Shown: in pieces, positions 1 through 7,018 of the stretch | Layout: every line of letters starts with the position of its first letter | Numbering within the stretch: the stretch's first letter is position 1 | Assembly (NCBI GenBank): GCA_021852225.1 | Contig: JAJZOA010000219.1 | Location: 1-8,710, forward strand | Origin: Planctomycetota bacterium | GTDB taxonomy: Bacteria > Planctomycetota > Phycisphaerae > WQYP01 | Direction: 5' to 3' | Length of the DNA: 8,710 bases | Translations under genes and position numbers: made by a program | The notes under the pieces: generated by a model | What the model was told of the DNA's origin: nothing | The model's database searches: none | Seen by the model: only the letters and a program-made list of their open reading frames with translations

Positions 1-1
1 C

Positions 2-652
<651 letters not shown>

Positions 653-654
653 CG

Positions 655-695
655 TACCATGAAAATCCGGTATTGACAGCCGGATTTTCATGGTA
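655..695 (+). terminator. Perfect 16-bp inverted repeat after ligA, possible terminator
   Basis: The arms at 655-670 and 680-695 are perfectly complementary (TACCATGAAAATCCGG and its reverse complement) around a 9-base loop at 671-679. The stem starts three bases after the ligA stop. The A-run in the left arm and the T-run in the right arm (ATTTT at 684-688) resemble a bidirectional intrinsic terminator, although the T-run lies inside the stem and no T-tract follows it. The repeat ends just before the truncation point of the next gene fragment, so it could also mark a rearrangement junction. Confidence 0.5.
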
Positions 696-702
696 GGTAT
701 TT

Positions 703-1146
703 ATGGTGCGGCAGGTGCGGCCATGGTTTGAGAATCTGGGCAAAAGGCAGGTCAAGGCACCGAAGGTTTATGTGCGCGATACCGGATTGCTGCATGCATT
801 GCTCAATATCAGCAGCCAGCGGGATTTGGAGTCTCACCCCAAGGTTGGAGCATCTTGGGAGGGCTATGCAGTCGAGGAGATTATCAAATGTTTTCAGGCC
901 GGGGAGGCGTATTTCTGGGCCACGCACAATGGAGCGGAATTGGATTTGCTTTTATTCAAAGGCGGGAAACGCATCGGCGTGGAGTGCAAACGCATGGACG
1001 CGCCAACGCTTACGCCTTCCATGCGCATCGCTTTGGCTGATTTGAAATTGGATAAACTGCATGTGGTGTACCCCGGTACGCGGCAATATGCCCTGGCGGA
1101 AAATATTGATGTTGTCCCCCTGGCGGAATTTGTAAAAGCGACGTGA
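703..1146 (+). pseudogene. C-terminal fragment of an AAA/DUF4143 ATPase
   Basis: The 147-residue frame matches the C-terminal DUF4143 region of the AAA_14/DUF4143 ATP-binding family: it opens with MVRQVRPWFENLGKRQVKAPKVYVRDTGLLHALL and continues through a GASWEGYAVEE segment. The stretch AELDLLLFKGGKRIGVECK carries the D...ExK pattern of the PD-(D/E)XK-like fold known for this domain. Full-length members are usually near 380-400 residues with an N-terminal P-loop ATPase. Here Walker A and B are absent, and an in-frame TAG at 694-696 lies just upstream of the ATG. In the family, MVRQLRPWFENLGK is internal sequence, so this ATG is an internal methionine, not a natural start. Only a weak ribosome site (GGTAGGT) precedes it. 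It is best read as a decayed remnant. Expression of the lone C-terminal domain cannot be excluded. Confidence 0.78.
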
Positions 1147-1209
1147 CACCAGTGACGCGTTCAGGCCAAAGCATGGTAGCCGAAAGGACAACCGGTTTCA
1201 GGAGGGGAC

Positions 1210-1282
1210 AACCGAGGATTGCACGGACAACACGGATACGACGGGAAAGTTTGCACAAGGAGGCAGCAGAGGTAGGGGGAGG
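1210..1282 (+). repeat. Outer dispersed repeat, left copy (inverted relative to 7018-7090)
   Basis: Without gaps, 58 of 73 bases match the reverse complement of 7018-7090. The first half is a degenerate 9-bp tandem array around CGGAT (CCGAGGATT, GCACGGACA, ACACGGATA). The second half is a purine-rich tract (TGCACAAGGAGGC followed by G/A-rich sequence). The best-conserved block is GGGAAAGNNTGCACAAGGAGGC. Most differences are transitions, as expected for two ageing copies of one sequence. Confidence 0.8.
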
Positions 1283-1318
1283 ACGACCAACAAGCCCACC
1301 CCAGCTTTATTTGCTCCG

Positions 1319-1413
1319 AGTTGAGGCAGGAGGCCGAAATCTCCCGACACGTCGGGACAGGTCTTTTTCCCCAAGGCCCGGCTAATCAGGGCTCAACTAC
1401 CTCCTGATCAACT
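1319..1413. other. Possible structured element with a branched fold
   Basis: AGTTGA (1319-1324) and AGGAGG (1328-1333) can pair with TCAACT (1408-1413) and CCTCCT (1400-1405), giving a 12-bp outer stem with a 3/2-base internal loop. Inside are TCCCGAC/GTCGGGA (1342-1348 with 1351-1357) and GCCC/GGGC (1376-1379 with 1389-1392). This would form a three-way junction on either strand. There is no second copy in the window to test covariation, so both the structure and its strand are uncertain. Confidence 0.3.
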
Positions 1414-1474
1414 GCTCTGCAGCCGCCGCTACCCCTCCCTCCGCTCCCTGTGAATCCGTCGTTTCGTAATTTAT

Positions 1475-1596
1475 CCCGATGACTTCGGCTTAATTAGTCG
1501 TGATCGGGGTGGTGAATCTCTTTGGTTGTCGGCCATGCCACTTCGTGAGCTCGGTGATCGGAGCTTACCCCGTGCCCGCCGGGGTGGCACATGGTC
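1475..1596. other. Two adjacent hairpin structures
   Basis: The first hairpin pairs CCCGAT (1475-1480) with ATCGGG (1503-1508) and GACT (1481-1484) with AGTC (1496-1499), with a 3-base bulge. The second has an 11-bp outer stem (1531-1541 with 1584-1596) with one wobble pair and a 2-base bulge. It encloses a stem at 1545-1552/1561-1568 that competes with ACCCCG/CGGGGT at 1567-1572/1580-1585. The pairing is read by eye and no function is assigned. Confidence 0.3.
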
Positions 1597-1602
1597 GTAT
1601 TA

Positions 1603-1629
1603 AAATCTGTGAAATCTGTGAAATCTGTG
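1603..1629 (+). repeat. Three perfect tandem copies of AAATCTGTG
   Basis: AAATCTGTG repeats exactly at 1603-1611, 1612-1620 and 1621-1629 and then runs into GATCACC. The 9-base period equals that of the CGGAT arrays at 1210 and 7090. The units are contiguous without spacers, so this is a simple short tandem repeat. Confidence 0.85.
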
Positions 1630-1707
1630 GATCACCAATGAAGACGGGGACTACCCGCAGATTATCCAGCGCGGCTCCGCAGCAACAGGACGGGACAACC
1701 GCGGATT

Positions 1708-1755
1708 GATACTGACACAGTATTGGCAGTATCGGTCAGTATTGATCAGTAGGGC
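1708..1755 (+). repeat. Inner dispersed repeat, left copy (direct repeat of 6957-7004)
   Basis: These 48 bases are identical to 6957-7004 except for T/C at 1736 versus 6985. Internally the sequence is a degenerate array of CAGTAT units spaced 9-10 bases apart (CAGTATTGG, CAGTATCGGT, CAGTATTGAT, CAGTAGGG), preceded by a small palindrome, ATACTG-ACA-CAGTAT. It lies about 55 bases beyond the M50 stop codon. Confidence 0.9.
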
Positions 1756-1777
1756 AATGCAACGTGCCCACGGATCA

Positions 1778-1791
1778 GTCGGCAATCCGAC
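1778..1791 (-). terminator. Small hairpin just past the M50 stop, doubtful terminator
   Basis: GTCGG (1778-1782) and CCGAC (1787-1791) form a 5-bp stem with a CAAT loop, 20 bases past the M50 stop codon in the reading direction of that gene. No T-run follows, so intrinsic termination is doubtful. Confidence 0.2.
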
Positions 1792-1810
1792 GGTCAGCTT
1801 CATTGATTGT

Positions 1811-4474
1811 CTATTGGTCAGCGAATACCGCTCCAGGTTGAAAACTGTACGTAAGCTTGGCGCATCGTTTGTGCCAAAGCCACTTCGTCAGGGCCGGTGC
1901 GCCGGCGTCAATATGATAGAATGAAATATACATGAGACGTATCGTCCGGTCTTTGCGGGTCACCGTGCCGTAATGGGCGGCAAAGCGCAGGTCATCTGGT
2001 TGCGGCTTGCCGTTCACCAGCGGGAATACCCCCATACGCTGCGCAAGCTGGTGGCGCACGCCTTTGCCGGATTTGCGGTGCGCGGACTTCATGTCTGCCA
2101 TCCAGGCTGCATACAGATCCACCACCTTGGGATCCACCGCCCCGTCCGCACCGTTGCGCAGATCTGCCATCGCTTTTTGGTTGTATTTCGCCGCCAGCGC
2201 TGCGATTCGCTTTTTTAAACGCCGTGTTCTGGTCTGCGCGCCGTCCCGTTCAGCCTTGGCAATCTGTTTATCCAACGCAATAACACTTTTATGCCTATAG
2301 ACTTGAATTTGCGCCTTTTCTGCCTCTAAATAAGTCTGACGGGCCAACTCATTTTTCGCCTGCAGCTCGGCTGATCGCTTGTCCCTCGGCTGCCACGGTG
2401 GAATAAGGGGTTGCCCCGGCAGCGTGTTAAGATAGGCTTTAAGCTCGCCGGCAATCGCTTTCGCGGACTGGAGATTCGGAGCGACAGCGGTGAGTGAAAA
2501 TATTGCCGGATCAGCGTCGCTATCCACAAAAACCGGTTTGGCATGATGGTGAAAATATGCAAGCCACTTCTTTCTCACATTATCCTGGTCCGCGGGTACC
2601 GAAAATAAAAGCGCTTCGCCAAAGATTCGAAGGCTGGACGCAGGTGGCAGCGGTGTGATGTTTCCATATATTTTCGAAGCTCTACGATGCGTTGGAAATT
2701 CCCCGATGATGGTAATTTCCGATGTCGGGCCAACCGCTGCCATCTTCCCGCGCCGGCAGGCAACTGACCCCTTTGACAGTTGATGCATGTGCGCTGGATT
2801 AAGATCGGCCAGCATGTGCAGGAAGCCTCCGTGTTGCTCAATGGTAAAAACCCCCGCAGATACCACTGCTAACGCAATGGCCGCCGCTTGAATAAACAAA
2901 AACCCGATTGTCGCCACCCAACCCGGTGGCCGCGCATTAATCGTCTCGAATATCTGCAGCGTTTGCCGTGCTATCGTTGCCGTGCTCCGCAGCTTAGGGC
3001 CGCGACGTTTGACTTCGGCGATTATAGCCTCGGCGGTGCCCGGGGGAATGTCCTGGGTGTTCTCGGCGGCGGGCGGCAGCCCCATTTTCTTCACATCCCT
3101 GGCAATCCGGGCGGTGAGATTCGCCGCGGGTAGGGTAAAGAGCATCAGAACGCCCAGAAAATCAAATATTTTGCTTTGTGCAAGCACTCCCAGTGCGAGC
3201 ATCGCCACTGCTGTGATCGCGCGCACGATCGTGTCCAACACACAATTCCTGGAAAACAGTAGCGTTTGAAATATCCAGCCACCGTCAAAGGGCAGCATAG
3301 GCAACAGGTTCAAGCCATTTATTATCAGTGAAATTAACGCTACTTTAAGCAGCAGCGGCTGATGCATGATCATCCCGGCCAGACCTGCAATCACGCCCAG
3401 CACGATGCCCGGCAGCGGCCCCATCAACGTTACAATAACCTTTTTCCAGCCCGGCACGTTGTAATGCCCGCCGGACACCGCTGCGCCGAACATCGGAATG
3501 AAAAACATTCGCACATTTTGGTAATGGAAGGCCCGCATGGCCACATAATGTCCGGTTTCATGGACCAGCAGAACCCCCATTAAAATAAGCAAGTAATCCC
3601 ACGCCCAATGCTGCGCGCCGATTGCGATGAACAGCGCCAGGGACGCCAGCGACAGTAAAAGTACCCTTCCCCCACGCGCTTTCTGGTTTTGAATGCGGTG
3701 CAATTCCAGCAACACCCCCGTATTTTCCGGATTGACGCTCTCCGGAAGCGCTTTAACGGCCGCCAGCCGCCCCTGTTCTTCGGCCACCTCCTCGGGCGTC
3801 ATCCAGACAAAGATACCGCGTTGGAAAGAATAATCGCGCAACCTTTTCTCAAGGCGATCCCATAGGTCATCCTGCAGATCAGGCGTCGCTGCCGGTTGGG
3901 CTGGGTTGCCTATTGGCAATTCCGCCAACTTTTGCCGATGAAATGCCAGAAGTTGCTCCGGTGTGGCCTTCAACAAATGGTTCCCAACCGTCCCTGGTAC
4001 CGAAATGGACTCCGGTCGCCGGTCAGATGCGAGAAAAAATGTCCCATCCCGCAATTCATTCAACAACACGGCCTGGAGTTTTTCTTTCGGCGGCGTTACG
4101 TTTGCGTTAACTCTGTGTAACAGGCGTAAAGCCGTTCCGGAATTATGAAACATGGAAATAAACGAGGCTTGCGTCTCGCCGCAAATCGACTCAAAGGTGA
4201 AAAAGCGCGGCGAATGAAACCCTAATTTCATCCACTGATCCAGCAGCGGCTGTAATTGTTCACGTGCGCGTGCCGGAAAGTCGGCTTCCTGCACTTCCAT
4301 GTCCCGTACCGATTCAAAATAGGGCCATCCTAACCGCGCACGTAACTGAATGTTCAGCAGCTTGGCCACCCATAAAATGATGACTTTCCAAGAGCGCACG
4401 ATTCGCAAATATTCAGCGTATGTAATTCTTCGGTTATCAAGCCTGTAGTATCGGGTGGTATCCAAGGTTTCCAT
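1811..4474 (-). CDS. M50 (site-2-type) intramembrane metalloprotease with large N- and C-terminal domains
   Basis: This is predicted to be a zinc protease that cuts substrates within or near the membrane. Both family signatures are present: HETGH (residues 305-309, zinc ligands plus catalytic Glu) and LNLLPMLPFDGG (388-399, the NxxPxxxxDG motif with the third zinc ligand Asp). The 887-residue protein has a soluble N-terminal domain of about 265 residues, a membrane core (about 270-455), another hydrophobic segment near 519-544, and a C-terminal domain of about 340 residues. That domain contains a charged, probably coiled-coil stretch (about 700-775). The ATG at 4474 is preferred because GGAGA (4485-4481) lies six bases upstream. 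A GTG at 4504 would add 10 residues but lacks such a site. The C-terminal domain is not recognised. It follows the DUF3592 gene in the same direction with 158 bases between, so co-transcription is possible. The substrate is unknown. Confidence 0.88.
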   Translation of the reverse strand: METLDTTRYYRLDNRRITYAEYLRIVRSWKVIILWVAKLLNIQLRARLGWPYFESVRDMEVQEADFPARAREQLQPLLDQWMKLGFHSPRFFTFESICGETQASFISMFHNSGTALRLLHRVNANVTPPKEKLQAVLLNELRDGTFFLASDRRPESISVPGTVGNHLLKATPEQLLAFHRQKLAELPIGNPAQPAATPDLQDDLWDRLEKRLRDYSFQRGIFVWMTPEEVAEEQGRLAAVKALPESVNPENTGVLLELHRIQNQKARGGRVLLLSLASLALFIAIGAQHWAWDYLLILMGVLLVHETGHYVAMRAFHYQNVRMFFIPMFGAAVSGGHYNVPGWKKVIVTLMGPLPGIVLGVIAGLAGMIMHQPLLLKVALISLIINGLNLLPMLPFDGGWIFQTLLFSRNCVLDTIVRAITAVAMLALGVLAQSKIFDFLGVLMLFTLPAANLTARIARDVKKMGLPPAAENTQDIPPGTAEAIIAEVKRRGPKLRSTATIARQTLQIFETINARPPGWVATIGFLFIQAAAIALAVVSAGVFTIEQHGGFLHMLADLNPAHMHQLSKGSVACRRGKMAAVGPTSEITIIGEFPTHRRASKIYGNITPLPPASSLRIFGEALLFSVPADQDNVRKKWLAYFHHHAKPVFVDSDADPAIFSLTAVAPNLQSAKAIAGELKAYLNTLPGQPLIPPWQPRDKRSAELQAKNELARQTYLEAEKAQIQVYRHKSVIALDKQIAKAERDGAQTRTRRLKKRIAALAAKYNQKAMADLRNGADGAVDPKVVDLYAAWMADMKSAHRKSGKGVRHQLAQRMGVFPLVNGKPQPDDLRFAAHYGTVTRKDRTIRLMYISFYHIDAGAPALTKWLWHKRCAKLTYSFQPGAVFADQ

Positions 4475-4480
4475 GTTGAA

Positions 4481-4485
4481 TCTCC
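4481..4485 (-). promoter_or_regulatory. Ribosome binding site that fixes the M50 start
   Basis: On the minus strand GGAGA is followed by six bases and the ATG at 4474, which begins METLDTTRYYRL. The upstream alternatives (GTG at 4504, ATG at 4492) have no comparable site. Confidence 0.6.
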
Positions 4486-4632
4486 ATCGCATTGCTACAT
4501 ACACAAGGCCCGAACTTCAGGAAGCATCGCCCTTTTTAAGGGGACAGCGATAAAAAGAAACCGCCATGACAACTTGGGAAAAAGCAGAGTCCCTTAACCC
4601 TGAAAGTCCTCGTAAAGTTACTATCGGCTCAA

Positions 4633-6606
4633 TTAAGTTTCTCCGGTGGCGGCCTTTTCGTCAATCGCGTCGCAAATTGTTTGCGGTTCAGTGGCTGGCG
4701 CTACTGCAAAGCGATATACCGCTGAATAGCTGGATGTGCCACGAAAGCGTATCTCCAGTCGGAACTGCCAATGGCAATTCACTGCAGACCATGGAAGTTG
4801 CTTCTGGTGGGCCAAGATTCGCCTTACCATTCCCACATTTTCCCGGTCACGCGGGATCGTAGGTGCCCGCTGGCCGCTGAACAGCCACCGGTGCTCGGGC
4901 GATGCGTTTTTTTGTTCTTTAACGGAAAGCCGTCCGTAGTGGCCTGAATTGGCCGCGTGGGGAGGAATGGAAAATTCCGCCGCCCACCGCGCCTGTTCCC
5001 CGGAATTAAAGTCCTGTCCCTGGCATATCACTTGGGACTGCTCCCACGCCTCCAGTGTGCCCCGAGTACATTGCAAAGCCAATCGGACTTCCTCAACATG
5101 GATTGGCTTCTTGAACGAGCCGCTGACGACACACGCAACCGGTGAGTTCACCGCTGCCGGGCAGGGCGCAATGTGGCAGAACGGATCATCCATCAGGCCC
5201 GCCAGCATCCGGATTTTCCAAAGCGATCTCGATACCAACAGGACGGACGCGGCGCAGATCACCGTGGTTATTGCTGCGATAATGGAATCGGGGTGCTTGG
5301 CGATATGGTAGTAATCTGCCAGCAGCGCCAGCGTCGGCAGCAGCAGGCTCCCGGCGATGATCAGCGTCCGGACGAACTTCCGACGCAGAGAACGAACCAG
5401 AGTGGGCTGCAACGGATCACCTTTGGCGATGAATTTGTTTTCTGCGATAGAGTGCAAGAACAGGAAAAAACCTAGAATGGATAGCCAAAGGCCAAGGGCG
5501 GTCCTGCTGTAAGGAATGAAGTCGACGCGCCTCCGCAGCACCGCCTTGAAGGCGTCCTGTGGATCAACGTACACAGTACACCGATTTCCAACGGGGTATT
5601 TCGCGGCGATCTCCGTCGCCCGCCCGTGGGAAAATGGAGTTGGGGTAATTACTGCGTAGCGGGTGCCCACGTATTGCCGCTTCCTGAAATGGTAGGAATA
5701 AGAAATAGCCGGGGTGAACCCGCCTCGATCGCCGGCGACACCACTTGAAATAACCGCACCCCGCATAGGGACGTAATCATTGATAGCCTTATGTTGTTCA
5801 AGTACCGCAGCGAATCCGGTCAGAAGGTAAGTTAACGGTGCGATTGTACAAAAAAGATATCCCACCGACGATGCCGAGTGGGCTATCCGACCTGCCAGTT
5901 TCGGCCACCAGGCCAGCTCTGGCCACAAGGCCAGAACCGCAATACAGACGCTAATAAATGCCGAGGAAATTCCAAGCGCCCCCATCCACCAGAGATGCGG
6001 TGGAGGATAGATCAAAAAGTAACTCCAGCATACGCCTGTCACGGGGGCGGTCCCAAGCAACAAATGTCCGATAAGCGACAAGCGCCGGCTCAAAGCCGTG
6101 CCGCGGGATCGCTGAGCTCGCGGTTGTTCCGATATTGCACGCTGCAATGCCTTGAAGGTCGGGCCTGCTGCCCAAAGCAATACGATCCCGATAAGCACGG
6201 CGAGAAATGGCATCAGTCCCGACCGCCTGATAAGAACGGATCGACGGGGGTCTACCGGGCTTACAAACACCCGGCATGGTTGGCCTGCCGGGAATCGCGC
6301 AACGATCCTCTCGGCCCACTCCAGCGAGCCTTGTTGGTCGATGATTGTTGTTGCGTGGCTGCGGAAGTGCCGGTTGTTGACCTGATAAGTGTACACAATC
6401 CACGGACTGTAGTCTCTGGCGTCCTTTGCTCTTACGACCCGGCTCGTGATAACCCTTCCCGGCACTGGCCGAAAGTCTACCAAAATGCGATTTTGCAGCT
6501 CGATCGCATACCATCCAAGCTTCACCATCCACAATCCAGCAGCGATCATGAAAAGCAGCAGCAGCCACGAAAAGACGACAGTCACAAACTTAGCGGAACG
6601 TCCCAC
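4633..6606 (-). CDS. Membrane protein with two DUF3592 domains and a C-terminal soluble domain
   Basis: The function is unknown. The product has about 657 residues. Two DUF3592-like units are visible: residues about 46-145 (VPGRVITSRVV ... ARFPAGQPCRVFVSPVDPRRSVL) and about 278-385 (MRGAVISSGVA ... AKYPVGNRCTVYVDPQDAFKAVL). Each is followed by a hydrophobic helix. Membrane segments are likely near 8-29, 131-148, 176-198, 206-227, 247-268, 367-387, 411-430 and 441-459. The last 190 residues are soluble and end in a beta-rich stretch (WQFRLEIRFRGTSSYSAVYRFAV), possibly an immunoglobulin-like fold. The GTG at 6606 is chosen because AAGGGG lies eight bases upstream and a plausible promoter lies further up. 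The open frame continues to 7098, but that part translates repeats and a hairpin element, and it reads like noncoding DNA. The M50 gene follows downstream. Confidence 0.8.
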   Translation of the reverse strand: MGRSAKFVTVVFSWLLLLFMIAAGLWMVKLGWYAIELQNRILVDFRPVPGRVITSRVVRAKDARDYSPWIVYTYQVNNRHFRSHATTIIDQQGSLEWAERIVARFPAGQPCRVFVSPVDPRRSVLIRRSGLMPFLAVLIGIVLLWAAGPTFKALQRAISEQPRAQRSRGTALSRRLSLIGHLLLGTAPVTGVCWSYFLIYPPPHLWWMGALGISSAFISVCIAVLALWPELAWWPKLAGRIAHSASSVGYLFCTIAPLTYLLTGFAAVLEQHKAINDYVPMRGAVISSGVAGDRGGFTPAISYSYHFRKRQYVGTRYAVITPTPFSHGRATEIAAKYPVGNRCTVYVDPQDAFKAVLRRRVDFIPYSRTALGLWLSILGFFLFLHSIAENKFIAKGDPLQPTLVRSLRRKFVRTLIIAGSLLLPTLALLADYYHIAKHPDSIIAAITTVICAASVLLVSRSLWKIRMLAGLMDDPFCHIAPCPAAVNSPVACVVSGSFKKPIHVEEVRLALQCTRGTLEAWEQSQVICQGQDFNSGEQARWAAEFSIPPHAANSGHYGRLSVKEQKNASPEHRWLFSGQRAPTIPRDRENVGMVRRILAHQKQLPWSAVNCHWQFRLEIRFRGTSSYSAVYRFAVAPATEPQTICDAIDEKAATGET

Positions 6607-6614
6607 GGCTACAA

Positions 6615-6620
6615 CCCCTT
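6615..6620 (-). promoter_or_regulatory. Ribosome binding site supporting a GTG start
   Basis: AAGGGG (6620-6615 on the minus strand) lies eight bases before the GTG at 6606. The first hydrophobic helix of the DUF3592 protein begins a few codons later, which is a natural N-terminus. Confidence 0.5.
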
Positions 6621-6667
6621 TACCTCGTTCATAAGAAATTATTTGTGGCACACAATCTAACCGCGGC

Positions 6668-6695
6668 TTTATAATAACTGCAAATCCAAGCTCAA
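6668..6695 (-). promoter_or_regulatory. Candidate sigma-70-type promoter for the DUF3592 gene
   Basis: On the minus strand TTGAGC (6695-6690) and TATAAA (6673-6668) are separated by 16 bases, close to the TTGACA/TATAAT consensus. Transcription would start near 6660, giving a leader of about 55 bases before the GTG at 6606. This is a match by eye in an organism whose promoter consensus is not known. Confidence 0.35.
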
Positions 6696-6750
6696 GTAGT
6701 ACCCCCTCCGGGTGCTTGCAACTACGGGCGTGGCCAAAATAATCGCAAAT

Positions 6751-6834
6751 GTAGCAGGCATCGTCCCTGATGCCGTCGGCTTCGCCACCCGGCGAAGGCC
6801 TTACATCGACGGCACGAGGGACCGTGCCTACTAC
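6751..6834. repeat. Three-hairpin (cloverleaf-like) palindromic element
   Basis: The 28-base arms at 6751-6778 and 6807-6834 are inverted copies of each other (23 of 28). Each arm also folds on itself: GGCATC-GTCCCT-GATGCC (6757-6774) and GGCACG-AGGGAC-CGTGCC (6811-6828). The centre is a perfect hairpin, CTTCGCC-ACCC-GGCGAAG (6780-6797). GTAG/CTAC and GTCG/CGAC close the base. Four of the five arm differences are two base-pair swaps that keep the arm hairpins paired, which argues for selection or copying of a structure. It may be a REP/MITE-like element or a structured RNA. No other copy lies in the window. Confidence 0.65.
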
Positions 6835-6956
6835 GTGTTCGCCTGATTTCCACAGGCTCCCGGAGCCGCCCGGAAAATTGCCACGCCCGCAACTACCGAC
6901 AATACGGAAAGCGCTGCCCTCTGTGGCTCCTGCGGTTTCGCAGTCTATCCCGAATC

Positions 6957-7004
6957 GATACTGACACAGTATTGGCAGTATCGGCCAGTATTGATCAGTA
7001 GGGC
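6957..7004 (+). repeat. Inner dispersed repeat, right copy (direct repeat of 1708-1755)
   Basis: 47 of 48 bases match the left copy, in the same orientation, with the same CAGTAT units at 9-10 base spacing. The flanking bases on both sides differ between the copies apart from short similarities, so the shared unit is well delimited. Confidence 0.9.
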
Positions 7005-7018
7005 GGCCGCAGCCGCCC
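7001..7018. other. GC-rich hairpin joining the two repeats
   Basis: GGGCGGC (7001-7007) and GCCGCCC (7012-7018) form a perfect 7-bp stem around CGCA. It bridges the end of the 48-bp repeat and the start of the 73-bp repeat. The left-hand 48-bp copy has no equivalent hairpin. Confidence 0.5.

Larger units (their letters stand above)
1147..1810. other. Noncoding, repeat-rich stretch downstream of the M50 gene
   Basis: No frame in these 664 bases gives a recognisable protein. The stretch contains the left 73-bp repeat (1210-1282), copies of a GGACAACCG motif at 1186, 1206 and 1693 (the latter two extend to GGACAACCGNGGATT), two groups of hairpins (1319-1413 and 1475-1596), a triplicated AAATCTGTG (1603-1629), the left 48-bp repeat (1708-1755) and a small hairpin before the M50 stop (1778-1791). 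Both neighbouring genes read toward it, so it is a convergent intergenic region. Confidence 0.7.

Noticed and set aside
1342..1368. Hairpin followed by TTTTT, possible intrinsic terminator on the plus strand
   Set aside because: The stem leaves only a 2-4 base loop, the T-run begins several bases after the stem, and no gene on this strand ends nearby.
1143..1385. 80-codon open frame on the plus strand after the DUF4143 fragment
   Set aside because: The protein is Arg/Gly-rich and low-complexity, is encoded by the 73-bp repeat, has no good ribosome site and resembles no known family.
1494..1592. 32-codon His/Gly-rich minus-strand frame beginning MCHPGGHGVSSDH
   Set aside because: It overlaps the predicted hairpins almost exactly, has no clear ribosome site and is too short to judge by composition.
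1603..1629. Possible CRISPR-like repeat array
   Set aside because: The 9-base units are contiguous with no spacers, and there is no cas gene in the window.
1500..1709. 69-codon open frame on the plus strand
   Set aside because: It runs through hairpins and the AAATCTGTG array (giving an EICEICEIC-like stretch) and has no family resemblance.
4505..4632. Possible terminator or mobile-element scar between the DUF3592 and M50 genes (CCCTT/AAGGG and ATCG/CGAT near 4526-4551)
   Set aside because: The inner stem is only five pairs with a large bulge, and no T-run follows in the reading direction. There is too little to call.
5878..6660. 260-codon plus-strand frame opposite the DUF3592 gene (and a 205-codon frame at 5951-6568 on the minus strand in another phase)
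   Set aside because: Both overlap a coding frame with clear DUF3592 motifs and membrane helices, and neither shows domain-like sequence. They are shadows.
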